Shown piece by piece: positions 1 through 14,700 of a stretch of DNA of 64,000 nucleotides. The stretch comes from Dermatophagoides farinae (lineage: Eukaryota; Arthropoda; Arachnida; Sarcoptiformes; Pyroglyphidae): contig NC_134682.1 in NCBI RefSeq assembly GCF_024713945.1, forward strand, positions 2,294,001 through 2,358,000. The letters are read 5' to 3'. The notes below the pieces were generated by a model. The model had not been told where the DNA came from. It ran no database searches and was given only the letters and a program-made list of their open reading frames with translations. How positions within the stretch are numbered: position 1 is the first letter of the stretch; the number at the start of each line of letters is the position of its first letter. A program made the translations under genes and the position numbers.

Positions 1-3000
1 AAAATTAACAAAGTCTCTGGAAAAAGTTTATTTGTCTATTTCATTTTTATTCCCATTTAAATTTCAAATAAATGATGACGTGTTGATTGTTATGAGGTTT
101 TTGTTTTGGTTACCATTATTTTGGTCATCATTATCATTATTGCCATTTTTCTTACCACTCCATTATTTACTTTGCGTTCTATTTTTTAGCTGTTATTTTA
201 TTCTTGTTATTGTTGTTTTTGTGTGACACTTTTCGATTAAAAAAAAATAATAATATAGAAAAATACAAAATATAAACAGAAATCAAGTAGTTTGAAATTG
301 AATTTTTTTTTTTGGTTTTTACAATTGAACATTGGTGGGTAAATATTGTTTGCGTGTGCAAGATTCTGTTTCTTCTTCTTTTGTCTGTGTGTGGCTAACA
401 AGCCAATCAGTCAGTCAGCCAGCCAGCCACCACCCAAAAAAAAACAAGAATTAAGATTGTAAGATTTCCATTGAAGCAAATATTACATATTTTTTTCCAC
501 TTCAAAATTAAATGATTTTCCAATCTTTTCTTTTTTGTAAAAACACACACACACAGAACATTGAAAAAAAGGTCCATATTAAAAACTTGAGCCCATTGTT
601 TTTCTGGTTGTTTTTGTTATTGTTTTTTGTTTCATTTCACAATGAATGATGACAAAAACAAATGTAATAATAAATTTTTTCTTTATCTTTATTTGTTTTT
701 CCATTTCAACGTCGTCTAATATTCCATGTTCCATGTTCAAATATAAAATTTTTCTTCCCATTTGAATCAAAAAATAGAACGAATAAAAAAAAAGAAGAAG
801 AAACTTATGTTTAGAATATTCTTATTACCATAAAAATGACTGATTGTTTCTGCTTATTATGTCACTATTCTTTTATATCATAATAATTATTCAATTCAAT
901 TTGATTCCATTCAAGAATAATAACAACAACAGCAACAACAAAAAAATGACGATTCTATTTAGGAATAACCATTTTTTTCTCTGGGTAAACATAGATTCAC
1001 ACACACACACACACACACAAAAAGCCAGAATAAATTCATTCATTAAACATTCATTCGAATGTCAAACAATTTTTTTTCGGAATAATATTTATTCATTCAA
1101 ATATTGGTCATTTGGGAATTTTTTTTATTTTGGTCGGCCTAGCACACTATTACAATACAGTGAATCGAAACGAGTAGTGAAAAAATGAAATTACCAAAAA
1201 AATGAAAAAGTCGAACAATTGAAAAATTTTTTTTTTCAGGATCCCAGAAAATTTTTTCTAAAAATTTCATTGTTTTGTGTCAAGTTACAGGTGGTGGTAG
1301 TAGTGGCGGTGGTAATAGTTGTTGTGGAAAAGAAACCTGATGGACCTTGGAGGCTTTTATTGATGTTGTAATCAAAATGAATTGGGCGTAACCGGAATTC
1401 AGTGGAAAATAGAAATTTTTTATCCCTATTAATTTTTCTAATTAAACTTAGTACTTTATTGCAACACTGAAACAAACAAACAAACAAAAAAAAACAATTC
1501 AATTTAGATTTTAGGTCGCGTCTATACATACATCGTGGTGGTTGTTGTGTGTTATTTTCTTTAGATCGATCAAATCTACCTATAAAAAACCCAAACTGTG
1601 GTTAATGAATTTAGATTACAACAACAACAACAACAACTACTACTACTACTACCACCTATAGATTGTCACCAGAAATGAAATGGTTTTCCAGAAGCGAAAA
1701 GAAATTCTTTTTTTCCGTTGTTGTTGTTGTTGTTTGTTCACTACATGACATTTTCATTTTAATCATAATTATAATTCAAAATAGAAAAAAAAACCAGAAT
1801 CGTTACAATTTGCTGCCACCCACCAACTAATGTGACACTTTTATTTTTATACACACACTTAAATGTGGAACAAAATTGAAATGAAAATTTTTTTTTGTGG
1901 ATCGAAATCAATGTATTCCCGACACACACACACACAAACGAAAAAAAAAACTTTTTTCCCTATTTCCAATTCATTCCGGAAATTTTTCAGCATTCTTTCA
2001 TGTCAAACACCAACAAACACCATAACCCAAGGTAACCAAATTGAAAAGTTTTTTTTCCTTTGATGATCTGGTCAAACATTGATCGGAATCTGTATTTGTC
2101 ATTTACTAGCATTGTGAAAAAAAACCAGGAGAATATTCTCAAAATTTAGAAAACAATTATTAATATGATTGTTTGAAACGTAAGCAGCAAAAAAAATTTA
2201 GTTATGGAAGCAACTAGCAGAATAATAAGTCAAAAACACATATAAACATTTCATTTGCTGTTCATTTTCAAAAATTTTCAATTGATTTGTCTGTAAATTT
2301 TATTCATTCCTTCATTCAATCACCATTTTGTTACTTTATTTTCAGTTGAAAAATCAACCATTTCCTGGGAGAATATCATTTTTTTCTGGCCACAAAATAG
2401 GTGTCAACTTTGTTTTTTTTGTGTGTGTTTGAGAATCACACACACATACACACAAGACGGAGAAAATTCACATCAAAGAATTGCCGTTGCTTTTTTCTGT
2501 TTTTTTTTCAAAGTTGCCAAATTGAGCTTTTTTTGCAACAAAGAATATTCGGCATATTTTTTTCCTTTCCAATTCTTTCATACAACAACAGCAGCAACAA
2601 CAAAAAACGTTGGTGACAATTTTTCAAGATTTTCAATGATTCTATTGCTTTTCATTTTATTTGCTGTTTATTTGGAAATCAATTCTTGATACTTTTTTTT
2701 TCTTTCCTCTCTTTGGTATTCAATTCTATTTTCTGGCTGGTTTTTTTTTCTCTCGAATACTTGAAATATTCGGTTATTGTTGTTTGAATGTGTGTGTGTG
2801 TGTGTGTACTTGCGTACTTGTCACATTCCCTAGTGTTTAAAGATTTTTCTCATTGTGTTTTTTTTCAAGTGTCAAAATTCTTTGATTCTTTCAGTTTATA
2901 TTGGGATTTTTTTGTTTGTTTGTATTTTTTTTGATACGATTTTCACTACTCAAATTGAATTTTTTTTTCTCTCTCTCTCATTTTCATTTATCGCACTTAT

Positions 3001-5529
3001 AAATAGCTTTTGCATCACTTTTTTTTTATTCTCACCTTACCACATTTTCATTGTGCAACTTTCACATTATTGTCGGGTTTTTTTCCATTTAAATTTTTTT
3101 TTCTCTCTCTCTCATTCTTATGAGACAATTTTGAATCTGATATTTTTTTTCTAAGCTGAAATTCAATGAAAAAGACTAGTTTTTTTAAGGTAATTTTTAA
3201 GCTTTTTTCCCTTTTATTCATTTGCCGCTGTTTTGATTTTTTTTTTTGCAACAAAATTGTGAAAATAAAATTCGTTTAGAAGAAAAATAAAATGATCATC
3301 ATCATTATTGTTTACAAAATCTTGAAAAATTTATTTATCGTTTTTTTTTACTTCGAGATCTTCAATGCAATTATCATTAATGTCTCACTTTCGTTCATTT
3401 ATTGTTTTGTTTTGTTTCGTTTGGTTGGGTTATAAATCTTATCATCATCGTCGTCATTATTATTGCTGTGTTGCCAGGATTTTGATTTGAAAATGAAAAC
3501 AACAAATTTTATACCTAAACAAATTTTCTTCTTATTCAAAAAAAAAAAAAAAATTCTAGAAACAAATTGTCGCCAGAATTTTTCTTTGTTTTTTAGAGTT
3601 TGTTCTTTTCACGATTGTCATTGTAGTTAAGAAAAAAAGATGATAATTATCATTAATAATAATTGTAAATAAAATATCCAAATGATGATGATGATGGGTA
3701 TAATGACAATTAAGATGATCTAATGATGATGATGGTTTCCACATCATAATTACAACTTGAAACTATCATCATCATCATCATCATTATTCCAGAATTCAGA
3801 ACCAAAAAAAAAAAAAAAAAGAAAATCGATCAATCGATCGAAAACAATGAGAAAATTTTTTCTTTCTTTTTTTTTGATTGACCAAATGAAAACCTCAAAC
3901 TATCATTGTTCAAATGCAATTAAAGTATACACATTTATGATTTTTTTGTTTCCTTCATTATTTTCACCATGATTTGTATTTTATTGTTATGAAACGCAGC
4001 ATCAGCAATTGGAATAAAAAAAAAGTCAAAAGGTCATATTATTATCAATTTTCATTTGTTTCATTATTGGCTAATTACAATATAAAAAAAAAATTCATCA
4101 CAATGAACAATCAATAGATTGATTTGATTTGATTTGGGAATCGAAATCAAATTAAAGGAATGAATAGAGAAAAAAGGAAGAGATATAAAATCAACCACAA
4201 TCACATAGTGACCGCAGAATAAAACTTAAAAAAAAGAATCAATTGGTAATAATTAAGAATTTCCTTCCTGTTCGAATATTCTCGATTGTCATCAAATAAT
4301 GATGATGACATCAACATTGATCCATCGTTGTTTTTTTTTTATTTTACTTTGATTCATATTCTTGATTGATTGTTTCACAATGTTTCAAATCGACAAAATC
4401 AGAGACAGAGTCCAAAATGAACAAAGTGAAAAAAATTCTTCTGTATGCAGAATTTCTGCTTGGATAAGCAAAAAAAAAAAAAAAAATTTTTTTTGTTATT
4501 CCTCAATTCTCAATTCAAATTCTTTGAATCGTCATCATCATTATTTTCTTTGTCATTCTATTTCAAGTTTGATTCCTAGTTAAATTCCACTCTTTTTCTC
4601 AATGATTGGGATAAAATTTTCCAGTTCATTATAATATTCTAAAGTCAAATTTGAAGCGCCAACTAGTGGAATAAATCGATACTTACACCTCAACTTTAGA
4701 TTAGATTATGATATTTTCATTGTATATTTCTCTTTAACTGGAAGAATTTATAGTGAACAAAAAAGAAAAATGACGAATGATTGCAAAATTCATAAGTAAT
4801 TTGATTCATTATGTTTTTCACATGATTTTTTTTGCGCTATTTTTTGGAATTTTTTTTTACTTCAAAAGAATTCTACATTCTACAAGCTTTTGTTTTTAAA
4901 ATAAATGAGAATGGAAAAGAGAAAATTTCGTTATCATGTTGTTGACAAAACATATGAAAAGAAAATTAATCTTTGAATGAACTGAACATAGATGAAATTG
5001 GGTAAAAAAAAACGCATTCTATTTTCATTCATCATCCATTCACAATTGTCAATGAATTTTTTTCGAACACTCATTTTTTTTCTTTTTAATATTTGATTCT
5101 TTGTATTTTTTTTGGAAAAGATTTAGATTTTGGTCTACAATAGAGAATTTTTTTTGCCCATAAAGAAAAAAAAATTCAACCAATTCCAGAATTTCAGACT
5201 ATTATGATTCTAATGTTTTTTCTGTTTTCCAAAAAAAAAGTTTTCAAATATTATTAATTAACGCTAATCAAATGTGTGTGTATGCATGATGAAGAAAACT
5301 TTTTTCGTGTGTGTTTTTTGCGCGAAAAATATATACATTTCAAGCTGCTGCTGCTGCTGCTTTATATTCTGAGATGATTTTGTTTTGCTTTTGGCCTCAG
5401 TCTGTTTTCGATGAAAACAAAAACAATAACAACAACAACAACAACTGGACACAAATTGAAATATTTTCATAAAATTTAAATAATTTTTTTTCATTTTTTT
5501 TTCATTTTAAATTAACAAATCAACTTTAG
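1..5529. other. AT-rich non-coding DNA upstream of / in first intron of the two-RRM gene
   Basis: I see no convincing exon here. The stretch is made of poly-A/T runs, CA/TG microsatellites and ATC, CAA and GTT trinucleotide runs. The two-RRM gene that follows opens in the middle of its first RNA-binding domain with a phase-0 acceptor at 5528-5529, so its start codon lies either in an exon I could not pick out here or beyond the left edge. The sequence is therefore probably intron plus possible regulatory DNA. Confidence 0.6.
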
Positions 5530-8500
5530 GTACGAACATTGTTCGTTAGTGGACTACCAATGGATGCTAAACCACGTGAATTATATCTATTATTTCGTGC
5601 ATATAAGGTATGTTGAAATATGATGATGGAATGGATCAAAGTTCATTTTTTTAATTTTTCTTTTCATACAAAAATCAGTTTATTAGTTTGTTTTTTTTCC
5701 TATTTGGTTAGTTTTGTCCGTTTCAAATACACACACACACACACATGAATGAATTGATTTGCAGTAGAATTTTTGTTTTGTTTTTTTTGTTTGTTAAAAA
5801 ATTTTTTAAATCAACTTTTTTTTTGCCATGTTTTGTACTTCATCAATTTGGTTGCAGATGTTTTCTAGAAATTCACACAATTCTTGTTGTTTATTACGAA
5901 TGAATAAAAACTGAATTCATAATCCAGAAATGAGTAATATTTTTTTTGTTTCATTTGCATGAATTGTTTTTCAGTCATTTATCATTATTTTTTATAATCA
6001 AAGAATAAAAGTTTTTCATGTGTGTGTGTGTATGTGGGTGTACAGTTACAATTCACAGGGAAACAAACAATGGAACAAGTTTCAAAAATTATTATCAATC
6101 AACAATGATGATTGGCTGTTCCATTTGTATTGACCCCATAGGCAATCATGTTTTGAATATTTACATCATCAATAAATTCATTTTGATTTTGTAGTTCATT
6201 TTCTTAGCTTATGTTAGTCGTGCGTTGTTGCTGTTTTTTTTATTCTGTTTATTTTTGTGTTTTTTCAAATACAAATAAATAAATCAATACCAAATCAATC
6301 AATGTGTGTGTGTGAGTATTATTTTGCATATATGTATTTGTGCAGAAGAAAAAAATACACCATGTTAATATAATTAGATGCTACAAACTAATGGTTAGTC
6401 ATCATATGTGTACAGATGATAGTATGAAATCATCTGTACCATAATGGACACACACACGACTAATGCTTGTTAGTGGTGGTTATATTAGATGAACAAAAGT
6501 TTTCTTATCATAAAGCTCTGATTTCGTGGCAATGTTTTATGTATTTATTTCAACGTTATATCTATGAATTTGGCAATGTGGCTATGTGGTCCATGTGTCC
6601 ATTAAAACTGTGCGTGTGTGTGTGTGTTTGTTTCAAATAAAATCCACACACTTTATTTTGTGTTTGTCACTATGTTGATGATGATGATAATGAAATATTC
6701 ATAAGTGTTTTAGTAGAAATCTTTTTTGCATATGCATGTTTGGCACCTGAAAAAAAAATCATTAATTTAGTCTTCAAACAAATCTAGTTAATTGAACACA
6801 CAAACACACACACACTCATTCAGAATCCAAACAGAATCCATTAAGAAATGATTGAGATTAACAATGATTGTTTCATAGAAGAAAAAAGTTTAAACTATTT
6901 CAACTGCCACACACAAACACACACAAAAGATCATCATCACATATAATTTGTTTCAAAGTGTTTGTTACATTTGTCAGTTTAAGCGAAAAACGAAAAAATA
7001 AAAATAAACAAAAAAAATTGAGACATGAACATTTTGGCCAAAATATAAATTGGATTACCGTTAGATGAGGATGATTTTTTTTGTTTTTGTTTTCGATATA
7101 TTATTTTAGATGTTTATGGCGGAAAAAATATCATCATCATCAATGTTATTAGCGTAATTCATTTTTGTCATTAAAATTTAGTGTGGAAAAAAAACCGACG
7201 GTTGAAATAAGATTCGACAAATAATAATGCTACGATTCGTGAAAATAATGCCTTTCACCCGCAATCATGATTTTCTTAATTAACATTATGTAGGCGTTTT
7301 TTTTTGTTTTGTTTGTTTGTTTTCAAATTACTTTTGACAGTTCACCACAATTCTTCTGGCAAAGGTATTGATTGTGCATTGTTGTGATGATGATGATGAT
7401 GAAATTTTCAAATCACACAATTTTATTCGACTTTTTTTTTCCCGTTTGTAATGCTAATTTCTTTTGACATTTATTTTGTTTTGTTGTTTCATTATAAAAA
7501 AAAATCTTTTTGTTGATTTTTTATGGTTTCAATTTCTCAATCGTTTTTTTTGTCATTATATTTATAGGGATACGAAGGATCATTATTAAAAGTGACCAGT
7601 AAAAATGGAAAAACATCATCACCGGTTGGTTTTGTTACATTCTCAACAAGAGCTGGTGCTGAAGCTGCTAAACAAGATTTACAGGTAAAAAAATGAAGAA
7701 GAAGAATTCTTAGTCAAAGAAAAAAACAAAAACAAAACAGGACAATTCTTTTTTTTATGATTTCGTGCTTTTTCTATAATCATAAAATGGAAAATCATTT
7801 CATTTTGTTTCATTGTTATCTATAAAGTAATTTGTTTTTATTCATCATATTTTTTATGTCTTTTTTTCGTCTATCAACATTGATGATAATAAAAATGGTC
7901 CATCATCGATTACAACAACAACAACAACAACAGCAAGGTATCCGGTTTGATCCTGATTTACCACAAACAATAAGGCTTGAATTTGCCAAGAGCAATACCA
8001 AAGTGAACAAACCAAAACAATCATCATTGCCTTTATCATCATCATCATCTTCATCGGCAGCTGCTGCCGCTGCCGCAGCAGCAGCCGCTGCTACTGCCTC
8101 AAATCATCCGGCAGCATTAGCGATGCATCCTCTTACTGGCCGTAAGTATTTTTCTTTTTTGTTTGTTTATTTGCCAATTTCATTTTTTTTTCTTTGAATA
8201 ATTTTATTTTTTTTTCTTTTGGAATAGTCGATCTAAGTGCTGCATTGTTTTCGAATCCACATGATAGCTGGGCAACACCACATCCATTATCATTTCCGGA
8301 AATGACTACATCAGCTGCATTACATTCAGCTGCAGCATTAGTACATCCGGCATTACATGCTCAACTACCGGTATGTTTGTAAATATTTATGAAATATATT
8401 TGAACAAACATGCCAAATAAACCAAAATATATAATCATTATAATGATGATAACAGTAATCTACTACAATTACAACAACAACAATAACAACAACAACAACG

Positions 8501-11500
8501 ATGATATTATTATTATTCTTTATTAAATAAAAACAGGCACGCATTATATCTCAAGAATTTCAGAATAAAAAATTTTCTCTAATTCTAAATTTAGATATTA
8601 GTGTTTAGGTGTTATTATTTCAAAATAAAAAAAAAAATATTTTCCATTTTCTCTTTGAACTTTCAAAAAAAAAAAAAAAAAATTCCATTCCATTCATTAT
8701 GAACTAATTGATTGATCTGATCTCTCTATATCTTTATTTCCATTATATTTTGCACTGTCACCAATAATCCACCCACCCACCCACACATACACACACACAC
8801 ACACATACTGCACACAAATTGATTAAAAATTAATTTCAATAATCACTTGACCTTGTTTTTATTTCAATTATGTTTTCTCCTCTTTCTTTTTTATTCAATG
8901 TCTGCCATCATTTTCATTCACGCACACACACACACACACACACGAATTCGGTTCATGGTTATTTCATTTGTTTTTATCTTGATTTTTTTTTACCACCACC
9001 ACCACCATCGTCATCATCATCATCATTATCATCACTTTTTTCTCGTATGCATTTCTGAATCTTGTTTTTTTTATTCATTTATGAATGATTCGACCATTTT
9101 CTATGTAATATGTTTCACCAATATGCACATCATCACACCTATTTGTTTCCTCCAATTACCCAAACATTCACACACACACACCTACAAATATCCTATTTTA
9201 TATACAAAAAAAAATTTCGAATAAATACAAATTAGCAGCCTCAATTAGCAGCCGTACCACATCCAATGAATCATGGTCATGCAGCAGCAGCCGCCGCAGC
9301 AGCAGCCGCAGTATTAGCCGCAAATCATCATCATCATCATCATCATCATCCTTCAATGCATCATGGAACAATACCACCATCACATTTAGTTGCCGCATCA
9401 TCAACAACAGCAGCAGCAGCAGCTCTTGCAGCAACTCCAATTGGTCAAACACCACCAATATCATCATCATCATCATTATCATCATTAACAACAACCACAG
9501 CACATCATCATCATCAACAACAACAACAACAACAATCAAATAATTGCAATACAACACCATGTTCAACATTATTTGTTGCCAATCTTGGACAATTTGTTTC
9601 TGAACAAGAGCTAAAGGAATTATTTGGAAGGTATAAACATAGTATTAAATAATAATCATCATCATGATACAAATCAAAAACATTTACAAAATATAGCAAT
9701 TTGTGGTAACAAAAAAAAAAAAAAAAAAAAAAAAAAACAAACAAACAATACACCCACCCACACACACACACACAAACACATTATCTATCAGACAGTGGCT
9801 AAAATTTTTCATTTTTCGTTGTTGTTGTTATTTTGTTTCTTTCTCTCTTTCTCTTTCATCATCATTCGAACGTAATCATTGGAATTGTCATCATCATCAT
9901 TATCGTCATCATCATCATGACTATCATCACTGAATCATTAAAAGGGGCGAAATAAACTAAAAAATGAGTGTGTTGAACATAATGAAAGAATTTTATTACC
10001 TGAATGAATGACCGAATGAATGAATGGTGAACAGAGAAAAAAAAATTGATAAATCAAGGAGAAATGATGATCAATCGATTGATTGTGACAATAATAAGTT
10101 AAGTCAATTTAAGAAAAAAAAAACATCATCCATTTCAAATTTGATATAAATCGCATTTTCTTTCAATTTTCTCGAAAATTTTTTTTCTTTTTGTTGGTTT
10201 CGTTTTTTTTTCGCTTGCCTCTCGCCTAATGAATGATGATGATGCACTCATAAACAAACACACCCACCTCAGCTAAACACAAATAAATTAAAGATTCTTT
10301 TTTTTCTAATTAGGTTAGAATTCTTCAAGATCAGAATATTCACTACGGCCAAAAAAAAAATTAGACACAAACACTAAAATACAAAACAAGGGCCTAAAAT
10401 GATGATGGCATGAAATGATACGACAAAAAAAAAACATTGATTCTGATTCTCTCTTTCTCTCTCTGTTTGTGTGTGTGTGTATGTTTTTGCACTAAAATCA
10501 CTTTGACACTGGACAAAAGAATGAAAAAAAAATTGCAAAAATTCATCATCACATCAATTTCACTTGTTATTTCAGATATTTCTTGCATTTTGCTCACCTG
10601 ATTCAAATCGATCAATCAATCAATCAATGGTTTCAATTATTCACCATTCACATACCACATAACACATACACATATACACAAAAACATGTGTCTCAATGAT
10701 TTTATACTGATTTTTTGATTTTTTTTTCTCTCTCTCTTTTTCTCTATTTTTTTTCATCCATTTGTATCACCACTTTTTTTTTACTGTGTTTGTGTTTGTG
10801 TCTGGTTTTTGTGTATTGTATGATTTTTTTTTTTTTTGAAAACAAACAAACAAACCAACCAAAAAAAAAAAAAAAAATTTAGTTTTATTGGATTCTGCCG
10901 ACTACGGATGCATAACAAAAGTGGAGCACCGGTTGCATTTGTCGAATTTACGGTATGCAAATTTTTTTTCTGATTGTTTGATAATGATCTTTTCTTCTTT
11001 TTGGCTTGATTCTGTCCGATTATTTTTGCATATTTGCAAACATAATTTGCATATAATCAATCAAAATACACACAAATAAATAGAATAGATTAAGATTAAT
11101 GAATCAAATAAAGATCTAATCCAGATAATTTTCATTTTAATTTTCATTTTTTTCAATCTATTTTTTCACGCTTCAAACTAACAAACAAACAACTAATAAT
11201 ATTATTAATCATCATCATTTTTGTATATTCATTTTTTTTTTTGGCAGGATATACGTTTAGCAACACATGCAATGAATGCCTTACAAGGCTTTATATTATT
11301 TTCATCTTCAGATCGTGGTGGTATACGTATAGAATATGCAAAAAATAAAATGGGTGACATATCCGGTTCATCATCCGGTGGTTCATCATCTACTGGTGGT
11401 GGTTGTAGTGGTGGTGGTGGTGGTGGTGGATCATCACTTAATAGTCAACCATTGAATAATCATAATCATAATAATAATAATCATCATCATCATATTCATC

Positions 11501-11760
11501 AACATCATCTTCAACTTCATCATCATAATCATAACCATAATCATGATGTAGCCAATTCGGTATGTATGAAAATTAAAATTCTTCATCGTAGCGCCATCTG
11601 TGTCGAGAAAACATTGATTAAAATCAACAAGTAATTTTTTATTTAGTCATTTCTCAAGACGATAGTTGGCGCCACAAGTTTTATTTCATACTAATAATTT
11701 TTTTTTTAAATTTATTCATTCAATTGATTCTATAGATTGGCCATGATTAAAAACAGCAAC
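5530..11760 (+). CDS. mec-8: Two-RRM RNA-binding protein, MEC-8/RBPMS/couch potato group (5' end missing)
   Basis: Predicted nuclear RNA-binding protein; C. elegans MEC-8 regulates alternative splicing. Coding exons I infer: 5530-5607, 7568-7684, 7934-8141, 8228-8370, 9239-9630, 10883-10952, 11248-11559 and 11746-11760 (stop TAA), all GT-AG and phase-consistent, giving 444 visible residues. RRM1 covers residues 1-94, with RNP2 LFVSGL and RNP1-like VGFVTF, and ends in the family signature [13 protein letters not shown]2 covers about 289-375, with RNP2 LFVANL and RNP1-like VAFVEF, and ends [12 protein letters not shown]. The linker holds Ser, Ala, His and Gln runs; the tail holds Gly, Asn and His runs. 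Two RRMs favour MEC-8 over single-RRM couch potato/RBPMS. The 7933 acceptor adds one Gln at the RRM1 junction. If the last donor is skipped, an alternative tail stops at 11634. A possible AATAAA lies at 11988. Large introns are 5608-7567, 8371-9238 and 9631-10882. Confidence 0.85.
6367..6486. repeat. Imperfect 120-nt hairpin inside an intron
   Basis: The centre is a perfect 11-bp inverted repeat (GTACAGATGAT at 6410-6420 and its complement at 6429-6439) around an 8-nt loop. Pairing continues imperfectly outward through ATTAGTC-like and AATATAA-like arms. The 8-mer ATTAGATG occurs at 6373-6380 and again at 6484-6491, which could be a target-site duplication of a small transposon. A microRNA-type precursor is the other reading. 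It lies in the 1960-nt intron between the first two visible exons of the two-RRM gene. Confidence 0.4.
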
Positions 11761-14700
11761 AACAACGAAAGAATCGGAATGAATTTTTTATTTGAAAAAA
11801 ACCTGATAAAAAAACAATTTCCAAACAAAAAAAAAAAAAAAAAAAACGAAATCATAAACCGTTGGACTAATGCTACTTAATCTCAATTTTAATTTTAAAA
11901 CAAAAAAAGAATTCATTCATCGATCACCTTTATCAATCATCATATCATTCATTATACAAAAACAAAGACAAAAAACAAAATGAAACAAATAAACAATTCA
12001 TTGATTCATTGATCATCGTTGTCCTTATTTTTTTTTGTTCCAATTATTGTTTGCTTACTCAATTATTGCATTCTTTTTTTTTTGTTTCAAATTCTTTTTT
12101 TCTTCTTCTTCTTCTTCATATCTTTCTCATCATTACAATCAATCAATCAATTAATCGATCGAAAATATTGGAACTTTTAAAATTTTACCATTGGATATCA
12201 TTATCATTCTATTATTATACTTACTTATTATTGTTGTCTATTTGGATTTGTGAACTGTTATTTTTCTAATGAAAATTTTTTTTCTGGCTATTGTCTCTCT
12301 CTCTCTCTCAATATTATTATATTCAAACATTAATTTTCTGGTCAAAAAAAATTAAAAAAACCGATTTTTTTTCTTCGCTCTATGGCCATTGTTTCCTTCA
12401 TTATAATCATCATCATCGACATCATCATCATCATCAATATGTGGTCATCATCATGGATCCTGTATCCTGGATTCAGGATCATCATTATCGAGCTGTTTGA
12501 TTATATATTATTATTATTATCATTATTATTGTAATGAATAATTATGGAATGTAATTTATTATTATTATTATTATTATAGCAACATATGAAAAATGGACAG
12601 AAAAAATTTTGAAAAAAAGTATTAAAAACATCATCATCATCATTATTATCATTAATTTGCATTTTTTCCATTTTCTTCCTTTTTTTTGACAATTTTGAAG
12701 TAAATAACCACTAAAAAAAACAATCAGGTACAACCGAGAAAAACCGGAACCAGTTCCTATTGTTTAGTTTTGATTTGAGTTCCAATTTTTTTGTTGTCTG
12801 GGATTCAGCATACCCTAGTGGTGTGCATGAAAATATTAAATTTTTTTTTTTGGTTTGTTTTCATCCATAAATAATGATGAAAATGTGGTCAGACCAAAAT
12901 TTTGTCAAATTTTTCATGATTTTTTTTCTGAACAAACAAACAAACACAAACACAAACACACAAGTTGGACTCGAATTGAATTGAATAATAATGTAGTGAT
13001 GTGGTCAATTTTCAAGAATAATTTTGTATTCCAATGATTATATTACATTGGTACACGAATTTATGATCATCGTTCCCATTGAATATATTTTTTTTTAAAT
13101 TTTTTATGACAAAAAATAACTATCATTTGATATCATCAATGTTGGAAGTCAAAAAAAAAAAAAAAAATAATAATAATAATGACGACAACAGAATTTTAGC
13201 CTGAAAAAGAAAAGTTGTAGGTTTTCATCATTATTGTGATGACAGTGGAATTTTCATTTTTGTTTTTATATGATTCATAAAATGAAACATTGATTTCGAT
13301 ATATTCAATTGATCTATCGATTCGAACTATATATTATTTTATTATTATGCTAAGGTTACATTCATAAGTTTGATCTATCAGATGTTTTTTTTTCACCTAA
13401 AGAGCAAACGACAAACATAAACAATGAAAAAAAATTTAAAAATTGAAAAAATTCTGCTGATATGCTGCCACTATCATAATCAAATTTCATTATTTTGAAT
13501 TTCTTGATTGCTTGATTTGATTATTATCCAAATAAATCAGATTGGATTACGAAAACAAAAAACCACCATCACCACTACCACCACAATCAATATTGATTTG
13601 ATTAATTACTAATTTAATTTTCATCACTACCATCACAACAATTACGAATACGTGCCATCACAACCATACACACACACACAAATATCTTATGGTAAGATCA
13701 ATCAATAGTGTAAACATGAAATCACTGGAATGACAATCAAATTAGATGAAGCACGTATTAATATTAATAAATGTGTATATGTGGCTTATAGCTATGACCT
13801 TTAACCCTTTTTTTGTGTCCAAAAAAAATAAAAATAAAATCATTCCACATTTCATCAACGGATCTTTTGAACGATAAATAAATAAAAACCTGATCAATGT
13901 TTGTTTGATTCATAATCAAAAAAAAAAGAAGAAAAATTATTATTTAATAGTGGAAAAAAAACTTGAAAATAATATTTATGATCCGGTGGGCAGAATCAAC
14001 ATATTGACATCACTATACACAAATATCTAGAGGGATGAAAAGGAAATTTTATTGAAAATTCAGATTTTTTTTTCATGGAAAAATGAACGAAATCAAACAA
14101 ACATATATACACACACAGAATTTTGAAAAAAAAACATTGACATTTATGAAAAATGAAATGAAATGAAAATAAGTTTTTTTCAACAACAATAACATATGAT
14201 GTCAATTGGAATTACGACAGATGGATCAGAATGTTTTGTTGTTGTTTTTTCTTGGAAAACTTTTTCAAAATTGTTTTATTTTTTGCCATCTTCTACGATG
14301 ATGATGATGATCAATTTTCTCAATCCGAAATCAATTGATTTAACCACAAAAACATATATATATCAATATGTTTCGATGATATGAGGAACAAACCAACATT
14401 TTTTTTCTGAATTTTTGTTTCGATTTTTCTTTGTTTGATCCATCAAACAACAACCAGATCATCTCCAAGGAATATTCAATTTTTTTTTCGTACATTTGAA
14501 ACGGACGTTGACTGTTGACTTTTGATGTTGTTGTTGATGATAATCAATGAACAGATAAATGAATTATTTCAACAACAACAACAACAAAAAAGATTAATGG
14601 CCAAAAACAAAAACAAAAAAAAATGTTGATAATTAGTGATGGATTTTGTGTAAAAGAAAAGAACAAAGACAAGAAACACTGCTCATTAGTGATCATCTGA

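Noticed and set aside
9198-9569. Minus-strand 123-codon frame rich in Asp, Val and Leu
   Set aside because: It is the antisense shadow of the His/Ala/Ser/Gln tracts in the two-RRM exon.
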